DNA of 64,000 nt, from positions 70,001 to 134,000 of the forward strand of contig QVRM01003902.1 of the NCBI GenBank assembly GCA_003439945.1, read 5' to 3'. The notes under the pieces were generated by a model, which searched no databases, had not been told where the DNA came from, and saw only the letters and a list, made by a program, of their open reading frames with translations. This DNA is from Dermanyssus gallinae. Lineage: Eukaryota > Arthropoda > Arachnida > Mesostigmata > Dermanyssidae. The translations under genes and the position numbers were made by a program. This document shows positions 58,592-64,000 of the stretch, in pieces; position 1 is the stretch's first letter; each line of letters opens with the position of its first letter.

Positions 58592-59884
58592 AATAAAGGC
58601 GTAGTCCGAGTTGAGACGCACAAGTTTGGCCGCGCTGAGCAACGCGAGAGCGAGATTAAAGATGGGGCAGAGGATGTGCGATGGAAGCATCGACTCTCGA
58701 TCGGTAACCAGCTGATGGCTGAGGCCGTACCAGAAGGCGACCGCATAGCACGCGTAGAGGAAGAACCAGATAAGGGATGATGACCCGCTGAGCCAGATGA
58801 GCTTACGGAATGCATGGCGTTGACTGCCGTCAAGACGTCGACTAAACCTGATAAGACGAAGCAACACAACAACAACAACAACAACATCGGAACAACAACA
58901 AGGCTCATAAATGGTAACAGCAGCAATAGCAACAATAGCAACAACAACAACAACATTAGTCATGCCTACAGTTGCGATCAACAGCAAGGGCAATAAACCC
59001 AACCGCTAAACTGATGACAATAATCTCGAACTAAAGATGGCGAAGCGGTATTCCTGTGCTTAGCCCGCCGTTGTTGCGTTTGTCGATCGCCAGTACAGTA
59101 TGTAACGAGAAATTCTAGTCGTCTACAATACGTATATGGAATCGAAACGATTGAAAAGGAGGAACTACTTAAACAGCTGTTTCCTTTAAGTCGTTCTCTA
59201 ACCTACCTCAGCTTGGAAAAGTTATTTATTCTAATTCGAATTCAGCATTTATTTCACCACAAAATCGGTAGACAGTTGATTCCATTTTCGCAAAGTGTCA
59301 CAATGTGACTTTTTGGTCTTACAATATGTATTTAACTTTGGATGATAAGGACGTTCCGCAAATTTCCACTAGCACACAAGTATATGATAGCGTCCAATAT
59401 CAAACTCTCCGCAAAAGCTACAAAGACATTCTTCAATATTGAAACAGCTTGGCTTCATGCATATGTGATGGTGGTACCCGTGCCAGGTTATTCGGCAGGC
59501 ATAGTTATTTATAAACATAATTTACGCAAAGCATCCTCCCAAAGCCCGATGTGGTCCTACAAATGTCTCGCTTCTTTCTTTGTAGGGCGCCTAAGCATGG
59601 ACGCAACCTGAGCTATCATTTAACTAGTTTGCTAAGCATTCTTTAAAAAAAGTATGATTGGAGCGGCAATATAGGCTGGATGGCTAGACCGGATTATGGG
59701 CTACAACATATGGATCTTCTTCTTACTTGAGGACCTCCTTATCCTCGGCGCCGAAAGAGACAACGGCGCGAATGTTGTGTATAGCCTCGCTCGCGGTAAA
59801 CGCGGCTATCTGAAGTTGATCGCCCTCTTTGCGTTGGTGCAGCGACACTCGCTGGCCGATAAGCACGATCAGGAGCAAGAATAC
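32989..59884 (-). CDS. ABCB full transporter (P-glycoprotein type) with degenerate ATP sites; 23 exons, 5' end beyond window
   Basis: Twenty-three minus-strand exons (each listed below) have phases that match at every junction and sum to 4092 nt, 1363 codons plus stop. Order: end of TMD1, NBD1 (codons about 161-390), linker, TMD2 (about 430-790), NBD2 (about 787-1046), C-terminal tail (about 1048-1363). The fold and spacing follow ABCB1-type exporters of the plasma membrane. ATP-site motifs are eroded. NBD1 lacks a recognisable Walker A, has ADP for the Q-loop, LSLGQ, Walker B LVLEN and Asn for the H-loop His. NBD2 keeps GEPGSGK and Walker B Asp, but has Leu for Gln in the Q-loop, no LSGGQ, Gln for the catalytic Glu and Pro for the H-loop His. 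No stops occur, so it is either a non-hydrolysing ABC protein or a very young pseudogene. Exons for the first transmembrane helices lie past 64 kb. Confidence 0.8.
33701..33892 (+). mobile_element. tRNA-derived SINE family A, copy 1
   Basis: Starts GCCGAGCAAGATGGCTTAGA (box A TGGCTTAGAGG), then GGGTTCGAGACCC (box B) about 40 nt later. A shared body follows: ACTCTTAAATTGGTTTGCAT and GTAAATGCCGGAGTGGATT. It lies in intron 22 of the ABC gene. The same body recurs at 35850-36008 and 58362-58546. Confidence 0.8.
33913..34121 (-). CDS. ABC transporter exon 22 (tail, acidic/Gly-Ser rich)
   Basis: Acceptor TATAG|AT, 209 nt, donor AGG|GTAACT (phase 0). It encodes an acidic, Gly-rich stretch ([16 protein letters not shown]), basic RKRIN and [11 protein letters not shown], which look like casein-kinase-type phosphorylation sites. 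If the donor were skipped, translation would stop within six codons at TTTTTAG. Confidence 0.6.
34570..35118 (-). CDS. ABC transporter exon 21 (tail, 549 nt)
   Basis: Acceptor GATTTTAG|GC, donor GAAG|GTGAGT. 183 codons, Ser/Arg/Pro-rich with [20 protein letters not shown] (predicted helix) and [16 protein letters not shown] near the end. No known domain was recognised. A tail of this size is unusual for ABCB proteins, which normally end soon after NBD2. Confidence 0.65.
35269..35473 (-). CDS. ABC transporter exon 20 (NBD2, H-loop region)
   Basis: Acceptor TGGCAG|AAG, donor GACG|GTAAGT. Encodes [44 protein letters not shown] transporters have IAHRLST where this reads ISPLLLT, so the switch His is replaced by Pro. 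It ends with [18 protein letters not shown], the usual NBD C-terminus. Confidence 0.85.
35850..36008 (-). mobile_element. tRNA-derived SINE family A, copy 2
   Basis: Reverse complement begins ACCGAGCAAGACGGCTTAGT; box B GGGTTCGAGACCC; body AAATTGGTTTTCATGG and TGCCGGAGTGGATT. Slightly shorter at the 3' end than the other copies. Confidence 0.8.
37967..38050. repeat. (TA)n microsatellite
   Basis: About 42 TA units with one CA interruption, flanked by ACACAC and GTGTG so that the whole tract is nearly palindromic. Confidence 0.95.
38422..38517 (-). CDS. ABC transporter exon 19 (NBD2, Walker B)
   Basis: Acceptor TTGCAG|GTG, donor AAG|GTATAA. 32 codons: [32 protein letters not shown]. The canonical ILLLDEATSALD is [12 protein letters not shown] here. 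The Walker B Asp is kept, the catalytic Glu is Gln and the D-loop SALD is lost. Confidence 0.85.
38540..38598. repeat. (TA)n microsatellite
   Basis: About 29 TA units with an AAA interruption. Confidence 0.95.
38599..40293 (-). other. Intron 18 of the ABC gene, nothing further recognised
   Basis: AT-rich; contains (CA)n/(TA)n/(GA)n at about 39900-39980. No coding similarity seen. Confidence 0.6.
40294..40413 (-). CDS. ABC transporter exon 18 (NBD2, signature region)
   Basis: Acceptor TGTAG|GTA, donor AAAAG|GTATGC. 40 codons: [20 protein letters not shown], then [17 protein letters not shown]. The position of LSGGQ(K/R)Q reads EPVGPTQK, so the ABC signature of NBD2 is not recognisable. Confidence 0.85.
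40625..40774 (-). CDS. ABC transporter exon 17 (NBD2, Q-loop)
   Basis: Acceptor TTGCAG|CTT, donor ATG|GTAAGC. 50 codons: [40 protein letters not shown]. The family pattern is GIVSQEPILF.CSIAENIAYG; the Q-loop Gln is Leu. The remainder is well conserved. Confidence 0.88.
41484..41696 (-). CDS. ABC transporter exon 16 (NBD2, Walker A)
   Basis: Acceptor CTCCAG|GAA, donor ATT|GTAAGT. 71 codons: [54 protein letters not shown]. Walker [10 protein letters not shown] keeps the GxxGxGK core including the Lys, but the following Ser/Thr is Arg. The A-loop Tyr (FRY) is present. Confidence 0.9.
41916..42089 (-). CDS. ABC transporter exon 15 (end of TMD2)
   Basis: Acceptor CGACAG|GTC, donor AAG|GTACAA. 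58 codons: [40 protein letters not shown], matching the TM12-to-NBD2 connector (family pattern VFGAMAVGQ...APDYAKA..AA). Conserved spacing. Confidence 0.9.
42361..42506. repeat. (TA)n microsatellite cluster
   Basis: About 145 bp of TA with a few interruptions (GTT, GAA, TTT, ACT). Confidence 0.95.
45828..45935 (+). repeat. Direct repeats flanking the inverted-repeat element
   Basis: CTAACCGACCACGTCCAACG occurs twice here (about 45851 and 45907) and a related CTAACCGACCACGTCCGGCG lies inside the right arm near 46970. The element's outer flank therefore contains copies of its own interior. Confidence 0.6.
45936..47269. mobile_element. Fold-back element with long inverted arms and internal 30-bp repeats
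   Basis: The ends are inverted: left CCGCGGCGTGCTGACACCCC, right GGGGTGTCAGCACGCCGCGG. Similarity continues inward for several hundred bases; for example left GTTTGTTTCGTATAGGAATA pairs with right TATTCCTATACGAAACAAAC. Both arms encode the same peptide motif on opposite strands ([10 protein letters not shown] and ARDVSSD, then LQRPPP). The right arm has about 190 bp of extra sequence including a G run (46888-46903). No transposase was recognised. Each end also has a small palindrome, CTGACACCCC...GTGTCAG. Confidence 0.7.
46476..46620 (+). repeat. 30-bp tandem repeat, 4.8 copies
   Basis: Unit resembling AGACTCCCGTCCAGCCACGT (then CAACCGTTCC), at the centre of the fold-back element. In one frame it encodes a decapeptide like [10 protein letters not shown], in frame with [16 protein letters not shown] of the right arm, with one stop. 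Confidence 0.85.
47803..48205 (-). mobile_element. CR1-like retrotransposon 3' fragment
   Basis: Minus strand: [20 protein letters not shown] then [16 protein letters not shown], and in another frame [20 protein letters not shown], the typical post-RT C-terminus (family pattern QRR.TR.., F..R....WN.LP..V). It ends at a short TTCTA-type tail (plus strand TAGAATAGAATAG). 5'-truncated and frameshifted. Confidence 0.65.
48342..48471 (-). CDS. ABC transporter exon 14 (TMD2, TM10-11)
   Basis: Acceptor TTCTAG|G, donor GAG|GTGCGT. Encodes [40 protein letters not shown]. Matches the segment around TM10-TM11 of ABCB proteins. Confidence 0.85.
48768..48897 (-). CDS. ABC transporter exon 13 (TMD2 cytoplasmic helix)
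   Basis: Acceptor GATAG|AC, donor TTGG|GTACGG. Encodes [32 protein letters not shown], corresponding to the A.EA..N.RTV.SL.QE... intracellular loop of TMD2. Confidence 0.85.
49343..49517 (-). CDS. ABC transporter exon 12 (TMD2, TM8-9)
   Basis: Acceptor TCTCAG|CTG, donor CGAG|GTCGGA (weak). Encodes [40 protein letters not shown]. Two hydrophobic helices. The chosen acceptor reproduces the family spacing exactly; upstream alternatives run into a stop. Confidence 0.8.
49518..49959 (-). other. Intron 11 with a short direct repeat
   Basis: Contains two nearly identical 40-bp copies of ACCGATCAATGCGTTGTTAG with CATCTATACTGTATCC-type continuation (about 49554-49595 and 49606-49640). Otherwise nothing recognised. 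Confidence 0.6.
49960..50116 (-). CDS. ABC transporter exon 11 (TMD2, TM7-8 loop)
   Basis: Acceptor GTCAAG|G, donor CTT|GTAAGT. Encodes [40 protein letters not shown]. The [11 protein letters not shown] motif (family SWFD..KN) is diagnostic of the second half of ABCB full transporters. Confidence 0.93.
50534..50727 (-). CDS. ABC transporter exon 10 (TMD2, TM7)
   Basis: Acceptor GCGGCAG|GTG, donor ATTG|GTAAGC. Encodes [40 protein letters not shown] and a second hydrophobic segment [15 protein letters not shown], matching TM7 to the start of TM8 of ABCB proteins. Confidence 0.9.
51292..51458 (-). CDS. ABC transporter exon 9 (linker to TMD2)
   Basis: Acceptor ATTTAG|GT, donor ATG|GTGAGT. 55 codons of polar linker including [20 protein letters not shown], the amphipathic lead-in to TM7. 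Confidence 0.85.
51459..52095 (-). other. Intron 8, with a short AAAATGTTTACC-type repeat
   Basis: AT-rich; ACCAAA..AAAATCTTT-like motifs recur four or five times at 51935-52080 (short degenerate tandem repeat). No coding. Confidence 0.6.
52096..52204 (-). CDS. ABC transporter exon 8 (end of NBD1 and linker)
   Basis: Acceptor TTGCAG|GTG, donor CTAG|GTATAA. Encodes [42 protein letters not shown] is the conserved C-terminal strand of an ABCB NBD. Confidence 0.9.
52205..53811 (-). other. 1.6-kb intron 7, nothing recognised beyond (TA)n
   Basis: (TA)n at 52340-52376 and 53769-53797. No coding or transposon ends identified. Confidence 0.6.
53812..53901 (-). CDS. ABC transporter exon 7 (NBD1, H-loop region)
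   Basis: Acceptor TTACAG|GCA, donor AAG|GTATAC. 30 codons: [30 protein letters not shown]. The family reads GRTTIVIAHRLST...AD.I.V...G, so the switch His is Asn. Ends in phase 0. Confidence 0.88.
54509..54667 (-). CDS. ABC transporter exon 6 (NBD1, signature and Walker B); 3' edge uncertain
   Basis: Acceptor ACGCAG|CTT. Encodes [53 protein letters not shown]. The signature is LSLGQ (LSGGQ in the family). Walker B ILLLDEATSALD is [12 protein letters not shown]: Asp is Glu, the catalytic Glu is Asn, and the D-loop is lost. Two phase-0 donors are possible (ATG|GTCATA at 54508 or GCG|GTTGTG at 54472); neither is strong, and the peptide AME appears at both the longer exon's end and exon 7's start. 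Confidence 0.75.
55478..55677 (-). CDS. ABC transporter exon 5 (NBD1, Q-loop)
   Basis: Acceptor GCACAG|GT, donor AAG|GTTCAC (weak). Encodes [42 protein letters not shown]. The family reads GVVSQEPVLF.TTI.ENIRYG, so the Q-loop Gln is Ala (IVRADP). Confidence 0.9.
56382..56573 (-). CDS. ABC transporter exon 4 (NBD1, Walker A region)
   Basis: Acceptor TTGCAG|GC, donor TACG|GTCCGT. Encodes [58 protein letters not shown]. Strands before and after the P-loop align, but where GxxGxGK(S/T) is expected the sequence is DASWEKGQP: no recognisable Walker A. The A-loop aromatic is also absent. Confidence 0.88.
57091..57151. repeat. (TA)n microsatellite
   Basis: About 30 TA units in intron 3. Confidence 0.95.
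57574..57670 (-). CDS. ABC transporter exon 3 (TMD1-NBD1 connector)
   Basis: Acceptor CATCTAG|GTA, donor TCAG|GTATAG. Encodes [32 protein letters not shown], equivalent to the ..A.A.GAA..IF.IID segment. The alternative AG five bases later breaks the phase. Confidence 0.88.
57671..58361 (-). other. Part of intron 2, nothing recognised
   Basis: Unique AT-rich DNA up to the SINE A copy. Confidence 0.6.
58362..58546 (+). mobile_element. tRNA-derived SINE family A, copy 3
   Basis: CCGAGCAAGATGGCTTAGTG (box A TGGCTTAGTGG at 58372-58382) and GGCTCGAGACC (box B, 58413-58423). Body AATTGGTTTGCATGG and TGCCGGAGTGGATT; tail ends near TAAAATCATAAA and a (TA)n array. An anticodon-loop-like TTGCATT lies between the boxes, suggesting but not proving a tRNA-Ala origin. 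Confidence 0.85.
58622..58847 (-). CDS. ABC transporter exon 2 (TMD1, TM5-6)
   Basis: Acceptor TATCAG|G, donor CTT|GTGCGT. Encodes [20 protein letters not shown], then [20 protein letters not shown], matching LL.YASYALAFWYG of TM5, and a TM6-like hydrophobic segment [12 protein letters not shown]. Confidence 0.93.
58848..59726 (-). other. Intron 1 (in-window), CAA repeats
   Basis: (CAA)n-rich segment at 58865-58960, remainder unique. Confidence 0.6.
59727..59884 (-). CDS. ABC transporter exon 1 in window (TMD1 intracellular loop)
   Basis: Acceptor TTGACAG|GTA, donor CTCAA|GTAAGA. Encodes [20 protein letters not shown], then [24 protein letters not shown], the conserved A..A.EA...IRTV.SFG loop after TM4. 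The acceptor implies at least one upstream exon with TM1-3, not found between here and 64 kb. Confidence 0.9.
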
Positions 59885-59899
59885 CTGTCAAATCAACGC

Positions 59900-60741
<842 letters not shown>

Positions 60742-61581
60742 TTGATTCATCGAGTGACTAAGAACTACTTGACAGATACTTGTCTAGTGATCTCACCAGG
60801 AAAATGGGCCCGAGACGACAGAGCTCTATCACAAGACGACATTATCAGTTCTTCGAAGAGGGCTACTTATAAGCCCAGAAAGTGTCCGAACTGTGACCTC
60901 CGTGTTAGCATAAGAAACACAATTCGCTGCACTCAGTGTGAGCTTCAAATCTATATCCAGTGCACCCAAGTTATCACTCACGATGTCGTTAATCGTACTG
61001 ATAGCTTCGCTGAGTTTAGGTGCCACAACTGTAAGCCGCCCGCCGATGACGATGCAGACAGTGTTGACAGCATGTCCCTTGGCGACGGTGACGCACATGG
61101 AAGTGCGATGGACGACAAATTGCTCATGCGCACACTTGTGAAAGAGGTACGTGCACTACGCACGTTGGTCAAATCGTATCAGTGCACAAACAACAAGCTC
61201 GAGAAAGAGCTGTTGCATTTAACAGCTGTTGTCTCTGACCTGTCAAACAATCGTGGAAGACGATTGCCAAGCGTGACAACTCAGGCCGATCCCAAACTCC
61301 GAGGGCACGCGCCGCCTCTAGGGTTTCATTTACAAATAAAAAAGAGTGTGAAGTTCAAAGCTATTCCCGGAAAACCAATGCTCAATCAAACAAGAACTTT
61401 GGAAACTATCGAGCCGCGGGTAATGAGCGTAGTGGTCGTAGAGACACGCGCCGCATACTCAATGTCGGCAGTGCATCTCAAAATTCCGCTGCGCTTGCAG
61501 ATTCGGAACCAAGAAGTCAGCTGTCCCAGGAATCGCGCTTCCATGGTTCACAATCCAAATCAGATTCACTCTTGCCCGTAG
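60742..61581 (+). pseudogene. CR1/L2-like ORF1 with PHD-type zinc finger
   Basis: From about 60880 the frame reads CPNCDLRVSIRNTIRCTQCE, then a C and FRCHNCKPP, a PHD-like Cys/His finger common in ORF1 of CR1/L2-group elements. An acidic stretch (DDDADSVDS) and a leucine-rich coiled-coil candidate (LVKEVRALRTLVKSYQCTNN) follow. The frame after about residue 195 is probably shifted; no esterase block was seen, unlike the element at 20883-30869. Confidence 0.6.
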
Positions 61582-61959
61582 TAAGAGCCGACATATGATT
61601 CAGCATGGTGTTCGTCTCAAAGCTTGACTCTAATGTTTTAGCACCTAGAGTACACGGGCATCTTAAGAAGAATAGAGTAACGGCTCAGAGTACGTAAGAT
61701 CAAACCTAAGTTTGCCTCTTACTCATCGTTTATTGTTGACGTATCCGAGGTCGACGCTTCATATGTTTAGAGAGGCTTTATGGTACAGGGAACACTCGTA
61801 ATGGAGTACCGTGATAAGAGCAATGTCAATGTCATAGAAACGTTTCCCACTAAAGCCTGACAACCCATCAGCCTCAATAGCCATGACTCTCTCGGCCTTG
61901 ATCTAACCCCTGGACCGTCAACGTATAGTTTCGTTTCTTGCACTTCGTTTAACACTGCT

Positions 61960-62970
61960 CGTATAATAAAAGCGTTTGCCTGTGATTCGCTTCTTCAGTA
62001 CTGCCTAATGCACTCTCCGGACATTCTATGCATTTCTGAACCTTGGGCGGCTGCAGAAAATATATCATCGGCAGAGCTGTCACTGGGAGGCCGTTACTCC
62101 GTATTTCGTAAGGACCGTATGGGCCGCTCTAGAGGCGGAGTATGTATAATTTGCAAGTCTGAGCTGGGATGCTGTGACATCGATATCGGCGATCTTTGTG
62201 TTGAGGTTGTCGCCATCGACGTGCTACGTGGGACCGATCAATGCCATCGGGTAATATGTGCCTATTTTTCTCCAACCGGTTCCTCTGCCGAGCTAGCGCA
62301 ACGAATGCGCATATTATGTGACGGATGATTTAGTTCAAGTAAGCTGGCCCGTCATTCTGACTACAATCAGCCTGGAATAGACTGGACCACAGGGAGCCTA
62401 AAATTTTCTGCGGAAACTAAGGAATACATCTTCAGCTCCTTCTGTTGTTCTGCTGGACTTGTGCAACTTGTTACGGTCCCCACCCGGGGACAGAACATAC
62501 GGGATTTTCTATTGAAAGATAATGAAGAATTAATTACTGATATTACTGCCGGTGAACCTCCAGTAAAGTCCGGTCATCTGGCTGTATCCTTCAGAATATC
62601 CGCAAAAAGACAGGAACGTAACGAAAATCCATCTTTAAACTTCTATAAAGCTGTTTATAATGCAATGGCTGCCACCCTAGCAACCACCAATTGGCGTCTC
62701 TCTTTTGCACAATGCCAATCAGTGAAAGCCCAGTACAGTTCTTTCGTAAATATCATGTCTGACCCTGTAGAAGGATTTACTCCGAAGATGATGCAACGAT
62801 CATCCCTACTACAATATTTTATGGACAGAGCTACTCGAAAACTGAATAGTAGTGCACACTCCTCTCAAAGCCATAAACGCCTCTCGCGTAATTTGGCACG
62901 TACAGCATTGCGTTGTCGGCGCTTGGAGGAAAGTAATCTGAATATCCGCGATGCAAGGGACTTCTTTTGA
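61960..62970 (+). pseudogene. CR1/L2-like APE endonuclease and pre-RT region (broken)
   Basis: HSPDILCISEPWAAAENISS and YSVFRKDRMGRSRGGVCIIC (APE fold), YFSPTGSSAELAQRM, then after a stop at about 62326 a frame from 62461 with TVPTRGQNIRDFLL and PVKSGHLAVSFRI (SDH-like SGHLAV motif), then a helical pre-RT segment. The expected GDFN motif falls in the broken stretch 62326-62460. Confidence 0.65.
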
Positions 62971-63171
62971 TATGCAGGCCGGCGTCTTAAACTAGAGTCC
63001 GGGGTAGCGCCGCTTATACATGAAAAAGGTACCGCAGTCAAAGGTGGACACAAGGCCGAGGTTCTGCTGAGCCACTTCAAAAGTGTCTACATAGAGCCTC
63101 AAAACGTCTCAATCACGAGAATCAAGCAAACGGCACACACACTCAACGACATTGAATTCTATCCTTTCATT

Positions 63172-63894
63172 GTGCTCGAAAAACTTCGAAATCTGCAACG
63201 CAAAAGTACATCTACGCATGATAGGCTACCACCTATTATACTCAAAGAACTGGCCGAGTGTCTAGCGGAGCCGCTGGCAATAATTTTCACCCTGCCCTTC
63301 GAAGATAGCGAAGTTCCCACCGTCTTCCGTGAACCCATTGTCACACCTGTGCACAAGAAGGGCTCTAGAGCAACTGCTGAGAATTACCGACCTATTGCTC
63401 AGCGTGTCATCCCCTGTTTAATCATGGAAAAAATAGTTGTTGATTGCATCTATAATTCCTTATCGTCCAACCAACTTTTAGACAATCAGCAACACGAATG
63501 CACTAAGGGGCGATCGACAGCAACCCAATTATTGGAGGTCTCTCATGACTGGGCCCTGGCGCGAAATCACGGATCTCCGCTCCACATCGTTTACTTTGAC
63601 TTTTCGCGTGCTTTTGATCGGGTTGACCACCAAATTTTACTAAGCAAGATGGAATCGCTAGGCATCGGACCTTGGGTTCGAAATTGGTGCCAAGCTTATC
63701 TCACTGGCAGGGGCTTTAGGGTCAAGATAAAAAGTGCTATGCCTGGTACTGCACCATGTCCGTCTGGAGTCCCGCAGGGTTCCTGTCTAGGGCCGCTCTT
63801 GTATGCAATTTTTGCTCAAGACCTTAAACTCGTCTCTGGCAGGCTCGACGTGATTTACAAGCTTTATGCCGACGACCTAAAGATATACATTTAA
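63172..63894 (+). pseudogene. CR1/L2-like reverse transcriptase domain (stop after YADD)
   Basis: TSTHDRLPPIILKELAECLA, PIVTPVHKKGSRATAENYRP, HIVYFDFSRAFDRVDHQILL, SGVPQGSCLGPLLYAIF and KLYADDLKIYI in order: RT motifs 0-5 with the catalytic ADD present. A TAA follows at 63892 where the family normally continues; a frame continuing toward KAELHGN is visible to the window end. Confidence 0.75.
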
Positions 63895-64000
63895 GTTAAA
63901 GACGACAAAGGCAAGGCCGAGTTACACGGCAATTGATGCCGTGCTACTATGGGCCCACTTGAATAGAATGGATAATATCCACTTCTAAATGCGCCGTGCT

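Larger units (their letters stand above)
60742..64000 (+). mobile_element. CR1/L2-like non-LTR retrotransposon, plus strand, cut by window end
   Basis: ORF1 (60742-61581), then APE endonuclease (about 62000-62570), pre-RT region and RT to at least 63894, where YADDLKIYI is followed by a stop. Several frame breaks make this copy inactive. It lies antisense to and upstream of the visible ABC exons, so it may sit in a further intron of that gene. The 5' boundary was not defined. Confidence 0.8.

Overview
The window is metazoan nuclear DNA, almost certainly from an arthropod and possibly a chelicerate. The evidence is spliced genes with GT-AG introns, metazoan gene families (a paired-box exon pair, an ABCB/P-glycoprotein-type transporter, a DM4/DM12-like secreted protein), several non-LTR retrotransposon lineages, tRNA-derived SINEs and very abundant (TA)n tracts. 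Species assignment is inference only.

Layout. (1) 0.5-2.5 kb, minus strand: two exons of a paired domain, closest by eye to Pox neuro. Their intron holds a degenerate plus-strand copy of an RLE-type non-LTR element ending at a (TAA)n tract. (2) 2.6-18 kb: repeats (a 0.73-kb TA-flanked inverted-repeat element, a CR1-like 3' fragment, SINE pieces, hairpins), AT-rich intergenic DNA and a 4-kb GC-rich, simple-repeat-rich block (8.9-13.4 kb) with no recognised gene. (3) 18.2-32.3 kb: a tandem duplication of a small intronless secreted-protein gene. Copy 1 is broken. Copy 2 is open, but a CR1-like element (20883-30869, minus) lies inside its upstream region, about 13 bp before its TATA box. That CR1-like element carries two further insertions: a 5.1-kb two-ORF element with a restriction-like endonuclease (22382-27459) and a 264-bp poly(A) retroposon (28213-28476). 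Target-site duplications and restoration of the CR1-like reading frame support each event. (4) 33-59.9 kb, minus strand: 23 consecutive, phase-compatible exons (about 1363 codons to the stop) of an ABCB full transporter whose first membrane segments lie beyond the window. Introns carry SINEs, a long inverted-repeat element, a CR1-like fragment and (TA)n. (5) 60.7-64 kb, plus strand: a second CR1/L2-like element cut by the window end.

The most unusual items are: the ABC transporter, in which both nucleotide-binding domains have lost the catalytic glutamate, H-loop histidine and Q-loop glutamine while splicing and frame are kept, plus a roughly 315-residue C-terminal tail; the RLE element with a gag-like CCHC ORF1 joined to ORF2 by a TAATG stop-start overlap; and a 19-bp copy of nearby sequence at that element's 3' junction. 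All calls come from reading the sequence; no alignment or database search was run.
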